Below are positions 22,625 to 34,713 of a stretch of DNA of 64,000 nucleotides, one piece after another. A model generated the notes under the pieces. It did no database searches. It had not been told where the DNA came from and worked only from the letters and a program-made list of their open reading frames with translations. The stretch spans positions 188,199,485 through 188,263,484 of the forward strand of contig OZ018321.1 in assembly GCA_963969495.1 (NCBI GenBank). Direction: 5' to 3'. Source of the stretch: Ceratothoa steindachneri (lineage: Eukaryota > Arthropoda > Malacostraca > Isopoda > Cymothoidae). Position numbers and translations under genes: made by a program. Position 1 is the stretch's first letter; each line of letters begins with the position of its first letter.

Positions 22625-23672
22625 TTCTAGCACTTACCTTACTCACATTACCCAGGATACTTGCCTTTTCTATCATTCACCTTCCTCACGATTCTTGTCT
22701 TTAATTACTCATCGTAACCTTAATCACGATACTTGCCTTTTCTAACACTGGCATTAATCACGATCCTTGCCTGTTCTAGCACTCACCTTAATCATGATCC
22801 TTGCCATTTATAACATTACCTTACCCGTGATTCTTTCCTTTTCTAGCACTCACCTTGCTCACTATTATTGCCTTTTCTACCACTCATCTTACTTACAATT
22901 CTTGCATGCATTAGCACTATACTCACTATACTTCTCTTTCCTAGCACTTACTTTAACACTATTCTTGAATTTTCTAGCACTCGCCTTACTATTCTTGCAT
23001 TTTCTCGTAATCACCTCATTCATTACTCTTGGAATTTCTGGTACTCTCTTACTAACTCTTCTTGCATTTTCGAGTTCTCATTGCCTTTTCCAGCACTCAC
23101 CTTACTCATTATGCTTACCTTTCCTAGCATTCAGCTCATTCACTATCATAACATGCATTTTCTAGCACTCTCCTTACTCATATTTTTTTCATTTTCTAGC
23201 ATTCACCAGACAGACTCTTCTTGCGTTTTCTAGCACTCATTTCACTCAATCTTTGTGCCTTAAGTAACAATCACCTTTCTTCCTACGCTCACCATTGCTA
23301 GCACTTGCACTAAGTATTATTATCCTTTCTAGCACTTACCTTACCATTTACGCTTTTATAGCATTTATTCGTTATTCTTGCTCGATCTAGCTCTCCCATT
23401 ACTCACTATACTTGCCTTTTTATCACTCACCCCACTCACTAAGGTTGCTAAGAAAGTTTTTGAAGTTTTGACCCTCACTTTACTTAATTTTGTTGCATTT
23501 TCTTCCACTCACATTAATCATTATTTACATTGATTTTCTCACTAACCTTACTCACTATCTAGTACTCATCTTACTCACTATGCTTTGCTTTCTTAGCACT
23601 CATCTTACTTACTATTTTTGCTTTTCTCTCACTCACGTTACAATTCCTTCCTTTTTTATTGCTTACGTTAGC
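22625..23672 (+). repeat. 36-bp satellite, right arm copy
   Basis: Units of TTGCCTTTTCTAGCACTCAC followed by CTTACTCACTATTC, the inverse of 16350-17460. The two overlapping ORFs (22767-23165, 22868-23233) are products of the period and mirror those of the left arm almost residue for residue. Confidence 0.92.
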
Positions 23673-24043
23673 ATAACACTGGTCAACAAGATTTATTGTT
23701 GCATTGGTAGCAAACCCTTGGTATTACTTAATTTTTTGCGCTGATTTCAGATCTGAATTTAGTCTTTTCCTCAGTGCTCTACTTTTTTTGCAATCAAGGT
23801 ATTTGAAAATCTCAAAATTTTGTCATCACATTGACGTCGTAGTCTATCAGGAAAAATATGTGATGAAATATGTTCTAAAATTCTTTAATATAGTTGAATA
23901 ATAAAAAAGAAAATGCAAGATAGTATAAATCTATTCAAGATTACGATTTGAAACACTTTTCCAAATAAACAATGGTTATAGTTTATATAAAACTGATTCG
24001 ATAAGACATTTCTTACTATGAGGAGGCAAAGTTCAATTGCAGT

Positions 24044-26809
24044 CTACTCAGGCATGAAATTCCACTTGTAGCTCTTGCGTTTGTGGACTGTCTCAGGGCA
24101 TTCTCGTTTTATGGTCCAGCAGTGATCCGCCATCATATGTTTGTTCCATCTCCCTTGGTAACGCTCTTCCATGGTCTTGAGGTCCGGATGGAATCGCTCG
24201 CCTTGCTCTTCACTTACTGCTCCTAGGTTCTTAGGAAATCTATCAAGATGACTGTACAGGTAATTGAGTTTGACACTCATATTACATCCAAGATCGCGAA
24301 AAGTTGATAACATATTAGCTACCAAAGTTTCATAGTTGACAGCCTTTTTATTACATAGAAAGTTTGCCATCACCGCCACAAATGAAAGTTATGCAGTACT
24401 TTCCTTTTCGTTCATCTTTCTGGCAAATTCTTGCTTACGTACAAGTGCACGAATCTGTGGTCCATCAAAAACACCTGCCTTGATCTCGAAGGACAAACCA
24501 GGGAGGACAGAATATATGTATGTGTTGGAATCATTCACTGTCAGTATTCAACGCCTTGACAAACTGCTTCACCAAACCCAGCTTCATATGGACCGGAGCA
24601 AAATTGATCTTTTCTCGACTGACAATTGGATCGTTGACAATATTTGGCATACCTGCTTCCAGAGTCTCACGTATGGGCCACTCTTTCTGATTCCAGTGCT
24701 CATCTCGAGTTCGGCTATCCTACATTCAAAGATAGCAGGGATACTTTGTAAATCATCTTTGTTCACCTAGGAGTAAATTAACCATTTTGAGGTCCACACA
24801 AATTGTCCAGTTGGGCGCATGGTATTTAATGTCATTATGTTCCTCTCGTAAATACACAGAATGTTCAATTGGAACAGCTGCATAGACATTGCCATTATGA
24901 AGTAAAACAGACTTTAAACTGCGCTTAGAACTATCTAGAAATAATCGCCAGTCATTTGGATTGTATACTGGCATCCCTAATTCCTGGAGGACACCTGAGA
25001 TATTATGACAATAAACAAAGTTATTCCCCTCTGTAAAAAATTCTACAAAAACCTGCTCCCGATTTCGGAAGTATGAAACTTTGGTTATATAGATCAACTG
25101 ATTCTTTTCTTGCAACCTGGAGGCTAACACTTCAGCTGCATTTTTAGAGAGACCTAAATCACGAACAAGGTCAACTAGCTCTGGTTGGCTAAACTGTTGA
25201 GGAGTTAATGACTCTGGGGTCTCATAAGAAGGATAGCCGGATTCTGAAAGTATTTCTTGACTTTCATCAGCAGTCTCTTGCTCTTGGTCACTGCCCACAT
25301 CTTCAGATGGAAGAAATCCTTTAAAACCTCGGATTGGGAGCTCATCAGAGTTCAGAATAGGTCGGATTGCTGAGAGGATACTAGGATATGAGATTTTGTC
25401 TCTCTTTTTCTTGCCAATGTCCTTTGTATTTACCAAACAAAAATAGCAGCCAGTTGCGTGGTCCGTCGGTTCTCGCCAGGTCATGGGAATTCCGAAAGGT
25501 AAACCCTTATGTTTATATTTTGTATATTCACGCAGCATTTCGTCGCAGTTATGACACTCAGTATGTGGGCCCATTTCTTCTCTTGGTCGCCAAGAGTAAG
25601 TCTAAAGTAAGTCCAAGAGTAAGTTATATTACGCCTTTGATGAATAAAGTTAAAGCATCCACTATGTGGGAGAATTCCACGTGGAATTTCTTTTCCAGCA
25701 CGGAAGTGAAGTCCTTGCGAAGGAGGGGATTCTAGAAGTTGGTTAGGCTTAAATGGGTAAGCCTCATCTCTTCCTTTCTACAAGCCGTAGCCACGAACCG
25801 CGTCCACCACGGACCACCTTTACGCGGGTTAGACTCGCCTCGGCGTGAAGATTCGAGGCCATTCGAGAGTAACGCTGTTTCCCCCACCCCTGCGGGGGGG
25901 AGCTCCGGAATTTTATAGGGCTCGTCTTCCATGTGGGAGACACAGAGTTGAAGAGTCTCGCCCGGACCCAAGAAGATTTCCCTAGTTCCAAGTCAGGTGC
26001 TAACAACAAAGCAACGTGACGGCTGAACTTTTTGTGTGTTGGAATTAGCCCCAGCCAGTGAGGTAATTCCATTTAACGATCGCTACCGAGCGATTTTTCT
26101 GACTTGACTCATCAACTCCTGTCGAAGCCCTCCTCGTTCGCCCCTCGTTTTCGGGTGACCGTAATACTCTTCCCAGGACCGGAAGTTAACCCCCTCCCCT
26201 TCCTATTTGGAGAACCGCCATCACGTTAACTTCCCGCTCAGAAATTCCGAGCGCCCTCGCCTCACGTGCAGAAGACATCCGTGAAGTCTTACCGTGACGT
26301 CTCACCCTGAATCCTCCGTAAGCTAACCTCTCTCCCCCTTCAGCAACCCAATTGAGTTAATCTTTCCCATTTGAATAGTCTCCTTCTGTAATACATTAAT
26401 TTTTAACTTCAGTGTCTGACGCATAACTACAACTTCCCCCCTCGTTTACCGATGTAATTTTACCCATTAATTCTCTGATGTAATTTTGTCCATTAATCCT
26501 CTGATGTAATTTTGCCTATTTATTCACTTATTTTTGTAAATAAAATTATATTTATGTACATGCCTCTTTAAATAACCTTGAGCTTTGCCATTTGCCCAAA
26601 TTTTACCTGACCTCGTTGCACTCTTATCTCGTTGTTCCGCACGTCGAAACTCGTGGCGTTCCGTTCCTTGTCGGTTTGCCTTTAAGTTATTGATCCCTCC
26701 CCCATAGATATAAAATATGGTATTGATGTAATTTAATGTCATACCACGAAACACTAATATGACAGAAAGCGTCCAGCTTGTTCACACATTGACCTCTCCT
26801 TGTAGACAT
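24044..26809 (-). pseudogene. transposase-like protein of TIR element, copy 2 (interrupted)
   Basis: This is the same family as 14306-15976. The start codon complement lies at 26807-26809 and the stop at 24044-24046. A 273-residue open segment (24753-25574) keeps CHNCDEML, GCYFCLVN, the acidic linker, CHNISGVLQELGMPVYNPND, WRLFLDSS, YAAVPIEHS and CVDLKMVNLLLGEQR. A second open segment (24044-24379) keeps LYSHLDRFPKNLGAVSEEQ, GERFHPDLKTMEERYQGRW and MMADHCWTIKRECPE. The middle is frameshifted (24380-24750). An LTR separates the first ~50 codons from the rest. This copy is better preserved than copy 1 in the central part: W in PNDWRLF is intact where copy 1 has a stop. Function as a transposase is inferred from its place between TIRs and from conserved acidic and His positions; I know of no direct proof. 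Confidence 0.75.
25665..26751 (+). mobile_element. solo LTR inside TIR transposon copy 2
   Basis: The block is absent from the equivalent place in copy 1, which reads across the site with a single CACTA. It starts TGTGGGAGAATTCCACG, ends ACCACGAAA (one change from the ACCACGACA end of the LTR at 56193) and is bounded by CACTA at 25660-25664 and 26752-26756. TTTGTAAATAAAATT near 26533 followed by AATAACCTTGA parallels the same region of the LTRs at 6410-7476 and 55009-56193. The empty allele in copy 1 makes this one of the firmest boundary calls in the window. ORFs at 25732-26072 are chance. Confidence 0.93.
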
Positions 26810-27042
26810 GATCAGATCTGAAAGAAAAACAAAACATTTTTAATATCTCTTTTCATAACATAAACGTGTAAGTCACTCATTTGACCACAAACGGCTAGAA
26901 TGAAAAACTTAAAATTGCATGAAATCTAGAGCATGTAGAGCTGAACCGTTTTCAAATTTGAATTTAACAATTCAAAAATAGTAAGAATGAGTAAAAACAT
27001 GTTATACAAATGAGATTTCGAAAATATTTGTTGACCAGTGTT

Positions 27043-27560
27043 ATTCTTGCCTTGTCTCGCACTTGCCTTAATCACTATTCTTGTTTTCCACCACTTCCTT
27101 ACTCGCTACTATTGCTTTTTCTGAGATCAAGATTAATTCATATTCTTGTCTTTTCCATCACCCAACTAAATCAGTATTATTGCCTTATCAAACGCTCACC
27201 TTAATCATTATTCTTGCTTACTCTATCGCTTATCTTACCAACTGTTCGCCCCTTTTCTATTTCCAACCTTACTCACGATTCTGGCTTTAACTAGCACTCA
27301 TCTTACTATTCTTACCTTTTCTAATACTCACCTTACTTATTATTCTTGCCCATTTTAGCACTCACCTTAATCATTATTCTTGTTTTTGTTAACACTCACC
27401 TCCCTCACTATTCTTGAGTTTTTAATTTCTCCTTATTCACATTCTTTCATTTTCTAGCATTCGACATAATCATTGCGCGCCTTTTCTAGCAGTAATCCTA
27501 CTATTCTTACTTTTTCTAGTATTCACTTTACTCACTATTCTTGCCTTTCCTTCAAAAGGC
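27043..27560 (+). repeat. 36-bp satellite outside the right arm
   Basis: Units such as TTCTTGCCTTTTCTAGCACT with CACCTTACTCACTA continue the satellite into which the TIR transposon inserted. There is no counterpart outside the left arm. Confidence 0.9.
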
Positions 27561-28069
27561 TGATGTAAAAAAATGGGCAAGCTTACTGCAACTGAAATAA
27601 GCCAATGCTTGCCCTTCCGGCCCCAATAAGACAGGGAACTCATCTTTAACTGAAGGAGTTAGGTAGTTTCTGGAGAATTGCGTGCCTCTTTAATCTTCAG
27701 CGCTCAAACTAGTCTCTTCTTTAGGATTCTCGGGTTATAAACCTTCACATTTTCACCTCCTCTAAATTCACCTCATTATTACGTTAATAAATGCACAGGA
27801 TCCAGCCGGTATTCGTGACTACTCCTAATTCTCTTCAATTATCATTTATGTCGAGTTCCTTCGTCCCCATTATTCTTTCCTCGTTGGATTATATCCATCT
27901 ATTTTTGTTGGCAGTCGAAAACAAAATCTAGAAAAGTGAATGTCTAAATAAGTTCTAACGATTTCTCGGATTAATCTCCATCTAGGGCGATTTTCGGTGA
28001 CTTCTTGTGATTAAGGATCGGTTAAGTAATTAACTTCTAAGCTTTTCTGCCGGTAATGTTGTGGACGGT
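27561..28069. other. spacer between 36-bp satellite and inverted satellite A
   Basis: AT-rich, with no coding or element signature that I recognise. Confidence 0.5.
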
Positions 28070-30665
28070 AAAATAGAAGGGAGAGAAATAACGGAAAAAT
28101 TCAATTATCGGAGATCTCGCGTGAATAAAATAGAAAGGAGAGAAATACAGGAAAAAAATTAAATGTGGCAGACTCCCGGACGGTTAAATAGAAGGGAGAG
28201 TAATAAAGGAGAAATTTAATTATGGAAGACCCCGCCTAGGTAAAATAGAAAAAGAGGAATACAGGAAAAATTTAATGTGGCAGACTCCCAAAGGGTCATA
28301 TGGGAGGCAGAACAATAAAGAAAAAATTAAAGGCTGGCACACCCCGCGTTGCTAAAAGAGAAAGGAGGTGAATACAGAAACATTTAAAATGTAGCAGAAT
28401 CTCCAACGGTTAAGTAGTAGGGAGAGGATTAACGGATAATGCAATTATGGCAGACTCGCGTCGGTAAAATAGAAAGAAGAGGCATACGCGAAAATATTAA
28501 ATGTGGTAGACTCCCCATTGGTTGAATAGAAGTGAGGGGAATAACGTAAATATTAAATTATGGCAGACCCCGCGTCTGTAAAATTGAAAAGAGCGGAAAA
28601 GAAAAATAATTTAAATGTGACACACTCGCCGATGGTAAAATTTAAAATGGACAGGAATGAATAAAAAAATCAATTATAGCAGCCCTCGTCAATGAAATCG
28701 AAAGGAGAAAAATACAGTAAAATATTCAATTATGGCAGACTCTCCACCGCCTAAATAACGGGGAGAGTAATAAAGGTAAAATAATATTATGGGAGAGCCC
28801 GCGTCGGTAATATAGAAAATAGAGGAATACAGGAAAATTTTAAATGTGGCAGACTCTCCGATGGTTAAGTAGAAGGGAGGGGATAAAGGAAATATTCAAT
28901 TATTGCAGACCAGACGTTGGAAAAATAGAAAGGAGAGAAAAACAGGAAATAATTTAATGTGGTCAACTCCCAGACGGCCATATGGGAGGGAGAGCAATAA
29001 ATGAAAAAGTAGAGGAGGGTAGACCCCGCGTCGGTAAAATAGAAAGGAGGGGATTACAGTAAAAATTCAAATGTGGCAGACTCTCCGACGGTTAAATAGA
29101 AGGGAGAGGAATAACGGTAATTCAATTATGGCAGACACCGAGCAGGTAAAATAGAAAGAAGAATCATACAGGAAAAAAATAAATATTGCTCACTCCCCGA
29201 GGATTCATTAGAAAGCAGAGCAATAAAGAAAAAAATGAAGTATGGGAGACCCCGCGTTGGGGAAGTAGAAAAGAGAGGAACCCAGGAAAATTTTAATATA
29301 TTAGAGACCCCAAAGTTTAAATAGATAGGAGAGAATTAACGGAAAATTCAATTCTGGCAGTCCCGCGTCAGTAATACAGAAAGGAAAGGAAGAATGGAAA
29401 AATTTAAATGTGGCAGACTCCCCGACGGTTAAATATAATGGAGAAGAATAACGAAAAGTTCCATTTATTGCATACTCCCCGTTCATAAAATAGAAAGGAT
29501 AGGAATAAAGGAAAATTTAAATTTAGCAGACTATCTGACTGTTAAATAGAAGGGAGAGCAATAAAAAAATTCATTTATGGCAGAATCCCGTTGGGTAAAT
29601 AGAATAGAGAGCAATACAGGACAAATTTAAATGTGGCAGACTCTCCGACGGTTAAATAAAAGGAAGAACAAAAGAAGGAAAAAAAAATAATTTGGGGAAA
29701 CCCTGCGTCGGTAAAATAGAAAGGAGAGGAATTGAGAAAAAAAAATTAAATGTGCCAGACTCCCTAAAAGTTAAATAGAAGGAGAGAAATAAAGGAAAAA
29801 TACAATTATGGCAGACCCTGCGTTGTTAGAATAGAAAGAAGAGGCAGACAGGAAAAAGTTAATATGGTAGACTCCCCGACGGTTAAATAGAAAGGAGAGC
29901 AATAAAGAAAGAAAAAAAATTGTGGGAGACTCCTGGTCGGTAAGATAGAAGCGAGAGGAATACTGAAAAATAAAATGTGGCAGACTAACTAAAGGTTACA
30001 TAGAAGGGAGAGGAATAAAGGAAAAAAACAATTAAGGAAGACCCCGCCTCGGTAAAGTAGAACGGAGAGGAATACAGGATTTAAATTAAATGTGGCAGAC
30101 TCCCCGACGATTAATTGGAAATGGAGAGCAATAAAGAAAAATTTAATCACGGGAGACCACGCGTGTGAAAAAATAGAAATGATAGGAATATATGAAAAAT
30201 CAAAATATGGTAGACTCCCTAAAGGTAAAATAGAAGTTAGATAATTTAAATAAAATTTAATTATGGCAGACCCCGCGTCGGTAAAATAGACCGAAGTATA
30301 CAGGAAAATTTAAATGTGGCAGACACCCTGACGGTGAAATAGAGGGGGGAGCAATAACGAAAAAAATTATTATGTGAGACCTTGTGTCAGTAAAATAGAA
30401 AAGAGAGAAATAGTGAAAAGTAAAATTCAATTAAGGCAGACCCTGCGTCGGTAGTATAGAAAAGAAAAGAAGGCAGGAAAAATTTAAACGAGGCAGACTC
30501 CCCGACGGTTAAATGGAATGGAGCAGAATAACGGAAATACTCAATTAGGGCAGACTGCGTGTCTGTAAAATAGAAACGAGCGGAATAGAAGAAAAATTTA
30601 AATGTGGCAGACTTCCCGACGGTTAAAGTTAGAAGGGAGAAGAATAAAGAAAAAAATCAATTATC
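28070..30665 (-). repeat. satellite A array, inverted orientation
   Basis: About 2.6 kb of the reverse complement of the 8139-14062 family: GGCAGACCCCGCGTCGGT, AAAATAGAAAGGAGAGGAAT and GGCAGACTCCCCGACGGTTA recur. Copies are diverged and the 57/114-bp alternation is kept. The orientation flips across the 14-27 kb inverted duplication. Confidence 0.94.
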
Positions 30666-31346
30666 GCATGAAACTCAATACACCACTATCATAACGAATA
30701 TCTCTGGTCAGGATCGACGAGCGCAGCTGTGTTTAATTTGGGGTGCTTTGTCACCGTCTTCCCCCCCAGTTTGATAACGCTGTCTCGCTCCCAGATGGCA
30801 GCCGTGTCCATCTTCCCCCTCTTGGAGTAGATGGGAATCTCTCTTCCTTCCTGTTCATGTTTAGCTTAGCCGTGTCCGATATCCTCTTGGAAAGCTCTGG
30901 CGCGCGCAGCCCTCTGTCGGCCATGGCTGTGGCCAATATTTAAGGTGATGTCTGCAAATCCTCAGCAGATAGAGAGAACCTGAACTTCGGCCGTCCAGGT
31001 CCTAGTATCTGTCTCCCGTGAAGTGGTCCCCTCGCCCTTGTGATCTCGTCAGCACATCGTTTTTTTAAGTATTTAATTGTGTGCTCGCGAGTCCATAAGT
31101 TTCCTTTTTTTGTTGGTAACCCTCTACTAAATCCTGAGCTGGATTAAGAGGACGGAAAAATTTTAATCCGATACGGATTAAATTTTCACTGTTGTGTTTC
31201 CTATTTTTTATGGTGTACATTTCTTTTGGGGGCGTAACCTTAGTAGAATTTTTTAAAAAAAGAAGAAAAACTTCCGTGAGAGCCCTTAGTCTTTGTCGTT
31301 TGTTCCGTGTATGTTCGACCTCTTAGATGCACACGTACTGTCAAAG
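30666..31346. other. leader-like region upstream of gag remnant
   Basis: Higher GC than its flanks, directly upstream of a gag start. It could be LTR or leader sequence, but I found neither an ACGACA-type LTR end nor a primer-binding site. ORFs at 30743-30943 and 30751-30936 have no domain. Confidence 0.4.
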
Positions 31347-31740
31347 ATGTCGTCCTTTGATAGATTCGACAAACACGGTCAAATCTTAGAATTAACAGGC
31401 AAGGATTTAATTGCCTATATCCAGGACGAAGAAAGAAATGAAAGGGAAGAAAGAAGAGAACAAAGAGAAGCAGAAAGAGAGCAAAGAGAAGCCGAAGAAA
31501 GAATAGAACAAAGAGAAGCAGAAGAAAGGAAAAGAAGCCGTCAATATGAACGAGAGCTAAGTCAGGATAACGTAGAAACCCTTTCCGTTAGTTCAAGGAA
31601 TGAGGCCCCTTAAACCCCTTTGATTAAGACTTCAGTGCCTACCTCACCCACTTTGAAACGATTTTCGAAGTGAATTCGTGGGACATCGAGGAGAATAGAG
31701 TCGCACGTTTACTTCCCTTGTTCAACAGTGAGAGATTTTG
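31347..31740 (+). pseudogene. LTR-retrotransposon gag, N-terminal remnant
   Basis: From the ATG at 31347 the frame reads MSSFDRFDKHGQILELTGKD, then LIAYIQDEERNEREE and a long Arg/Glu/Gln coiled-coil-like run (EQREAEERIEQREAEERKRS). A stop follows at 31611-31613. In another frame after it comes FSAYLTHFE-like sequence with TIFEVNSWDIEENRVARLLP. The gag at 50832 has the same layout: MSSSFDRFKSQGESLGLSGR, an EEERNEREE run, and an LTHFEKIFEIN equivalent. Gag forms the particle that packages the retrotransposon RNA. Homology ends near 31740 and no pol follows, so the element is truncated. Confidence 0.8.
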
Positions 31741-33235
31741 ACGAAATGCATTTAAGAACCCGTGAGAAAGCAAGTGTTTATCTGGGCATTAATTGTAGTG
31801 ATAACAGATGCCCACGCTACAAATGGCATCCCCAGAAGGGAGAGCTGGGAATTTTAGAGGTGCAAAGAAAGACCCGTGACAGAGCACCTGATTCTCTATG
31901 CAATGGGTGTAGTGGTAATAGTTACTACCATCGTTTTTCCTTCCATGCGAGTGATGGGAAGGGTGGCACAAGGTCTTCTAAATGTCATCAGTGCAATGGT
32001 TGCCCATGACACAAGGGAAGTGTTGGTACCTGGATGGTGTGCCACTCATCCAAATGCTAGGTGTAATAGTGCCCTTGTGGTAACACTTAAAGGTGATTGA
32101 ACGCATCTTTTTACATAAACAAATAAAAAAGATGATTAATATTAAGCTATCGCTTTCTATTATCTTGAAGCAGCCTTCACAAGAAATTTCTCTTCACTAC
32201 TCTTTAACGGTAACTTCAGAACTCGTCCAGACTTGTGACGTTTCTTTCATGGAAACACATTTTTAATTCCATGCACATATTTTAGATCTAATTCAGATCT
32301 GCGCATTATGAGGCTCATTTAATTAAAAACATTAATTTTGAATATTCAAACCACTTCTTTTCGTTCGTGTCATTTAGGACTTTTGTCTCGGTAAAAGTAA
32401 AACGCCCCACTTTAAGTTTTCTTGCTCATTCAAGAAGAATTTCTTTCAAAATATCCAAATTATTCCATTAATTATAGCATTAATTATTTTACCATTAAAA
32501 AAAGACCTTGCATAACATGATGTTATTGTTTAACTGTCTAGCATTTTTCTTCCAAACACGACTTATAAAATTATGGATATATAGTTCAATTTCTGATTTC
32601 CTCTTCCCATAAAACTTTCTTTTAATATGTTTAATCAAGTTGAACGTTCCTCTTTGCAAAGGTAAGACTTGCGACAACTTGAGCAATACAAAGATATGGC
32701 TTCTCTCTATACCTTCACCCTCGTCTGTGAAACAAACTTCAAGCTGCAGCCAAACTTTGACATACTTGCTTTATAGTCGTGTGTTTTAACTTAACATTCC
32801 TCACAATGTTGTGATTTTACAGTACTTTATACAGTTTTATTGTTGTACTATATAATTGTCTGAATTAATATTCGTCAGATATTTATTCGCTTGGATATTC
32901 TAGATACCTCTTCTTGGCGTCTCGAAAAGCAATAACACGCCTTCCTATATCTTAGCTATCTTACTTGCTTTTTCCCTTAGTCAGGAGATGGGTAAATATG
33001 TAAACCAGGAATGGTATGAAGAAAGATGTATCCGGCACAACAAATTCGATTACACCGCGTATCTTTGAAGCTTATAGAGAATGGTCTGCTAAAAAGCTCT
33101 GGAACAATTTATTATAGTTTAAATCAACTCTGCATTAGCCAAAATTTAAAAGGTGCATCTATTCATCTAAGTCTGTATTATGACTCTAAAAGAGAATTCA
33201 TCGTCGGTCTCAATATGTTACATTTTTGTTCTTCT
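31741..33235. other. unassigned stretch
   Basis: The region 31728-32100 has two overlapping frames of 74-93 codons, one Cys/His-rich (NGCSGNSYYHRF, KCHQCNGCP), that I cannot assign. The rest is AT-rich without features. No RNA gene is recognised. Confidence 0.4.
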
Positions 33236-34713
33236 GGCAGGACAAGAATGGTTTTTCTTTTTCACGAGAGACATGACATGGTTTTTCTTCTCTAAACACA
33301 AGACAAGTTTTTATTCTTATTGAAAGACTACATAGATATGTTTTTTATTCTCGAAATACAAGACGGGTTTTCTTCTTCTCGAGAGACAAGATATGTTTTT
33401 TTTCTACTTCTAGAAAGACAAAATATGGGTTTTCTTCTTCTCGAAAAGGTGATATGGTTTTTCTTCATCTGGAAGGATAGGACATGGTTTTTATAATTCA
33501 AGAAAGAAAGGACATGGTTTTTATAATTCAAGAAAGAAAAGGCACGTCTTTTTCTTGAAAGAAAGGCATGTTTTGTCTCGAAAGACTAGATATACTTTTT
33601 CTTCTACTCGAAACGCAAGACAGGCCTTTCTTATTATCGAAAGAGAAATATGTGTTTCCTTCTTCTCGAAAGACAATAAATGGAATTTCCTCTTGTCGAA
33701 AGACAATACATTGCCTTTTTTCTTCTCGAAACACAATATATGGCTTATCTTTTTCTCGAGAGACAAGACATGGGTTTATTTTTCGAAGCACACGACGTTG
33801 GGTTTTTTTTTCTTGAAGGACAGGACAGTAGTTTTTTTTCTTATTGAAAGAAAAGACACGGCTTTTCTTATTCACGAAAGACAAGGCGGATTTCCTTCTA
33901 GAAAATTAAGATATTTTTCCTTCGACTCGAAAGATAAAATAGATTCCTTTTTTGAAAAACAAGGCATGTTTTTTTTTCTTCTCGAAGTAAAGGCATAATT
34001 TTCTCCTTTTCGAAATCAATGACATGGTTTTTCTTCTCCTCGAATGAAATGACATGATTTTTGTTCTTTTTGATAGAAAGCATGTTTTTTTCTTTTCGAA
34101 AGACAAGGCATGGGTATCCTCTTCTCGAAAGCCAAGTTAGAAATTTTTCATCTCAAAAGACAAGAAATAAATTTTATTCCTCTTGGAAGTCAAGATATGT
34201 TATTTTTTCTTCTCGAAAGAGAAGTCATGGATTTTCTTTTATTTGAAAAAAGACAATATTTTTCTCTTTCACGAAAAAAAATACATAATTTTTGTTCTTC
34301 ACAGAGGGAACACATGTGTTTCTTATCGAAAAACAAGACAGGTTTTCTTCTTGAAAACTAGATGTTTTTTTCTATTTCTTTAAAGACACGACACGGGGTT
34401 TTTTTTATAAAAAAGACATGGTTTTTTTCTTCTCTAGACACAAGATGTATTTCATTTTGAAAAACAAGATATGATTTTTCTTCTCGAAAAAGGACAAAAG
34501 TTTTCTTCTTTCAAAAGAAAAAAATTCTTCTTTTTCTCAAAAGAAAATAAATTACTTTTCTTTTTTTCGAAATAATGACATAGCTTTATCATCTAGAAAG
34601 AGAAGACATGTTTGTTATTTTCTCAGAAGAGATATGTTTTTCTTCTTGTCGAAAGAAATGATATGTTTCTTATTCTCGAAAGACAAAATATGGGTTTAAT
34701 TCTCGATTAACAA
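33236..34713. repeat. satellite B array, 30-bp period, first segment
   Basis: Diverged units of TTTTTCTTCTTCTCGAAAGA followed by CAAGACATGG. The array is continuous with 35992-42005 apart from the LTR insertion. All six frames throw up 60-166-codon ORFs rich in F, S, K and R because 30 is a multiple of three. Confidence 0.94.

Larger units (their letters stand above)
23675..27042 (-). mobile_element. TIR DNA transposon, copy 2, with nested LTR
   Basis: Ends AACACTGGTCAACAA (23675-23689) and the inverse (27028-27042), flanked by AT on both sides. Removing the LTR and one CACTA leaves 2276 bp, against 2275 bp for copy 1. Both copies share the inner flank, so they descend from one insertion (into 36-bp satellite) that was later duplicated. 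They are not two independent insertions. Confidence 0.87.
22383..27049 (-). repeat. right arm of large inverted duplication
   Basis: Reverse complement of 14063-17703, interrupted by the solo LTR at 25665-26751. From the centre outward it holds a hAT C-terminal piece, the 36-bp satellite (22625-23672), and TIR transposon copy 2 (23675-27042) with the first bases of the outer satellite. On its outer side it continues into 36-bp satellite (27043-27560), whereas the left arm meets satellite A after 7 bases. That places the left breakpoint inside a satellite monomer. Confidence 0.93.

Noticed and set aside
14063..27049. Inverted duplication as a pure assembly artefact
   Set aside because: The arms differ by point changes, by frameshifts in the gene, and by a 1.09-kb LTR with its own target duplication, which a foldback error would not create. 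Long-read confirmation would still be useful.
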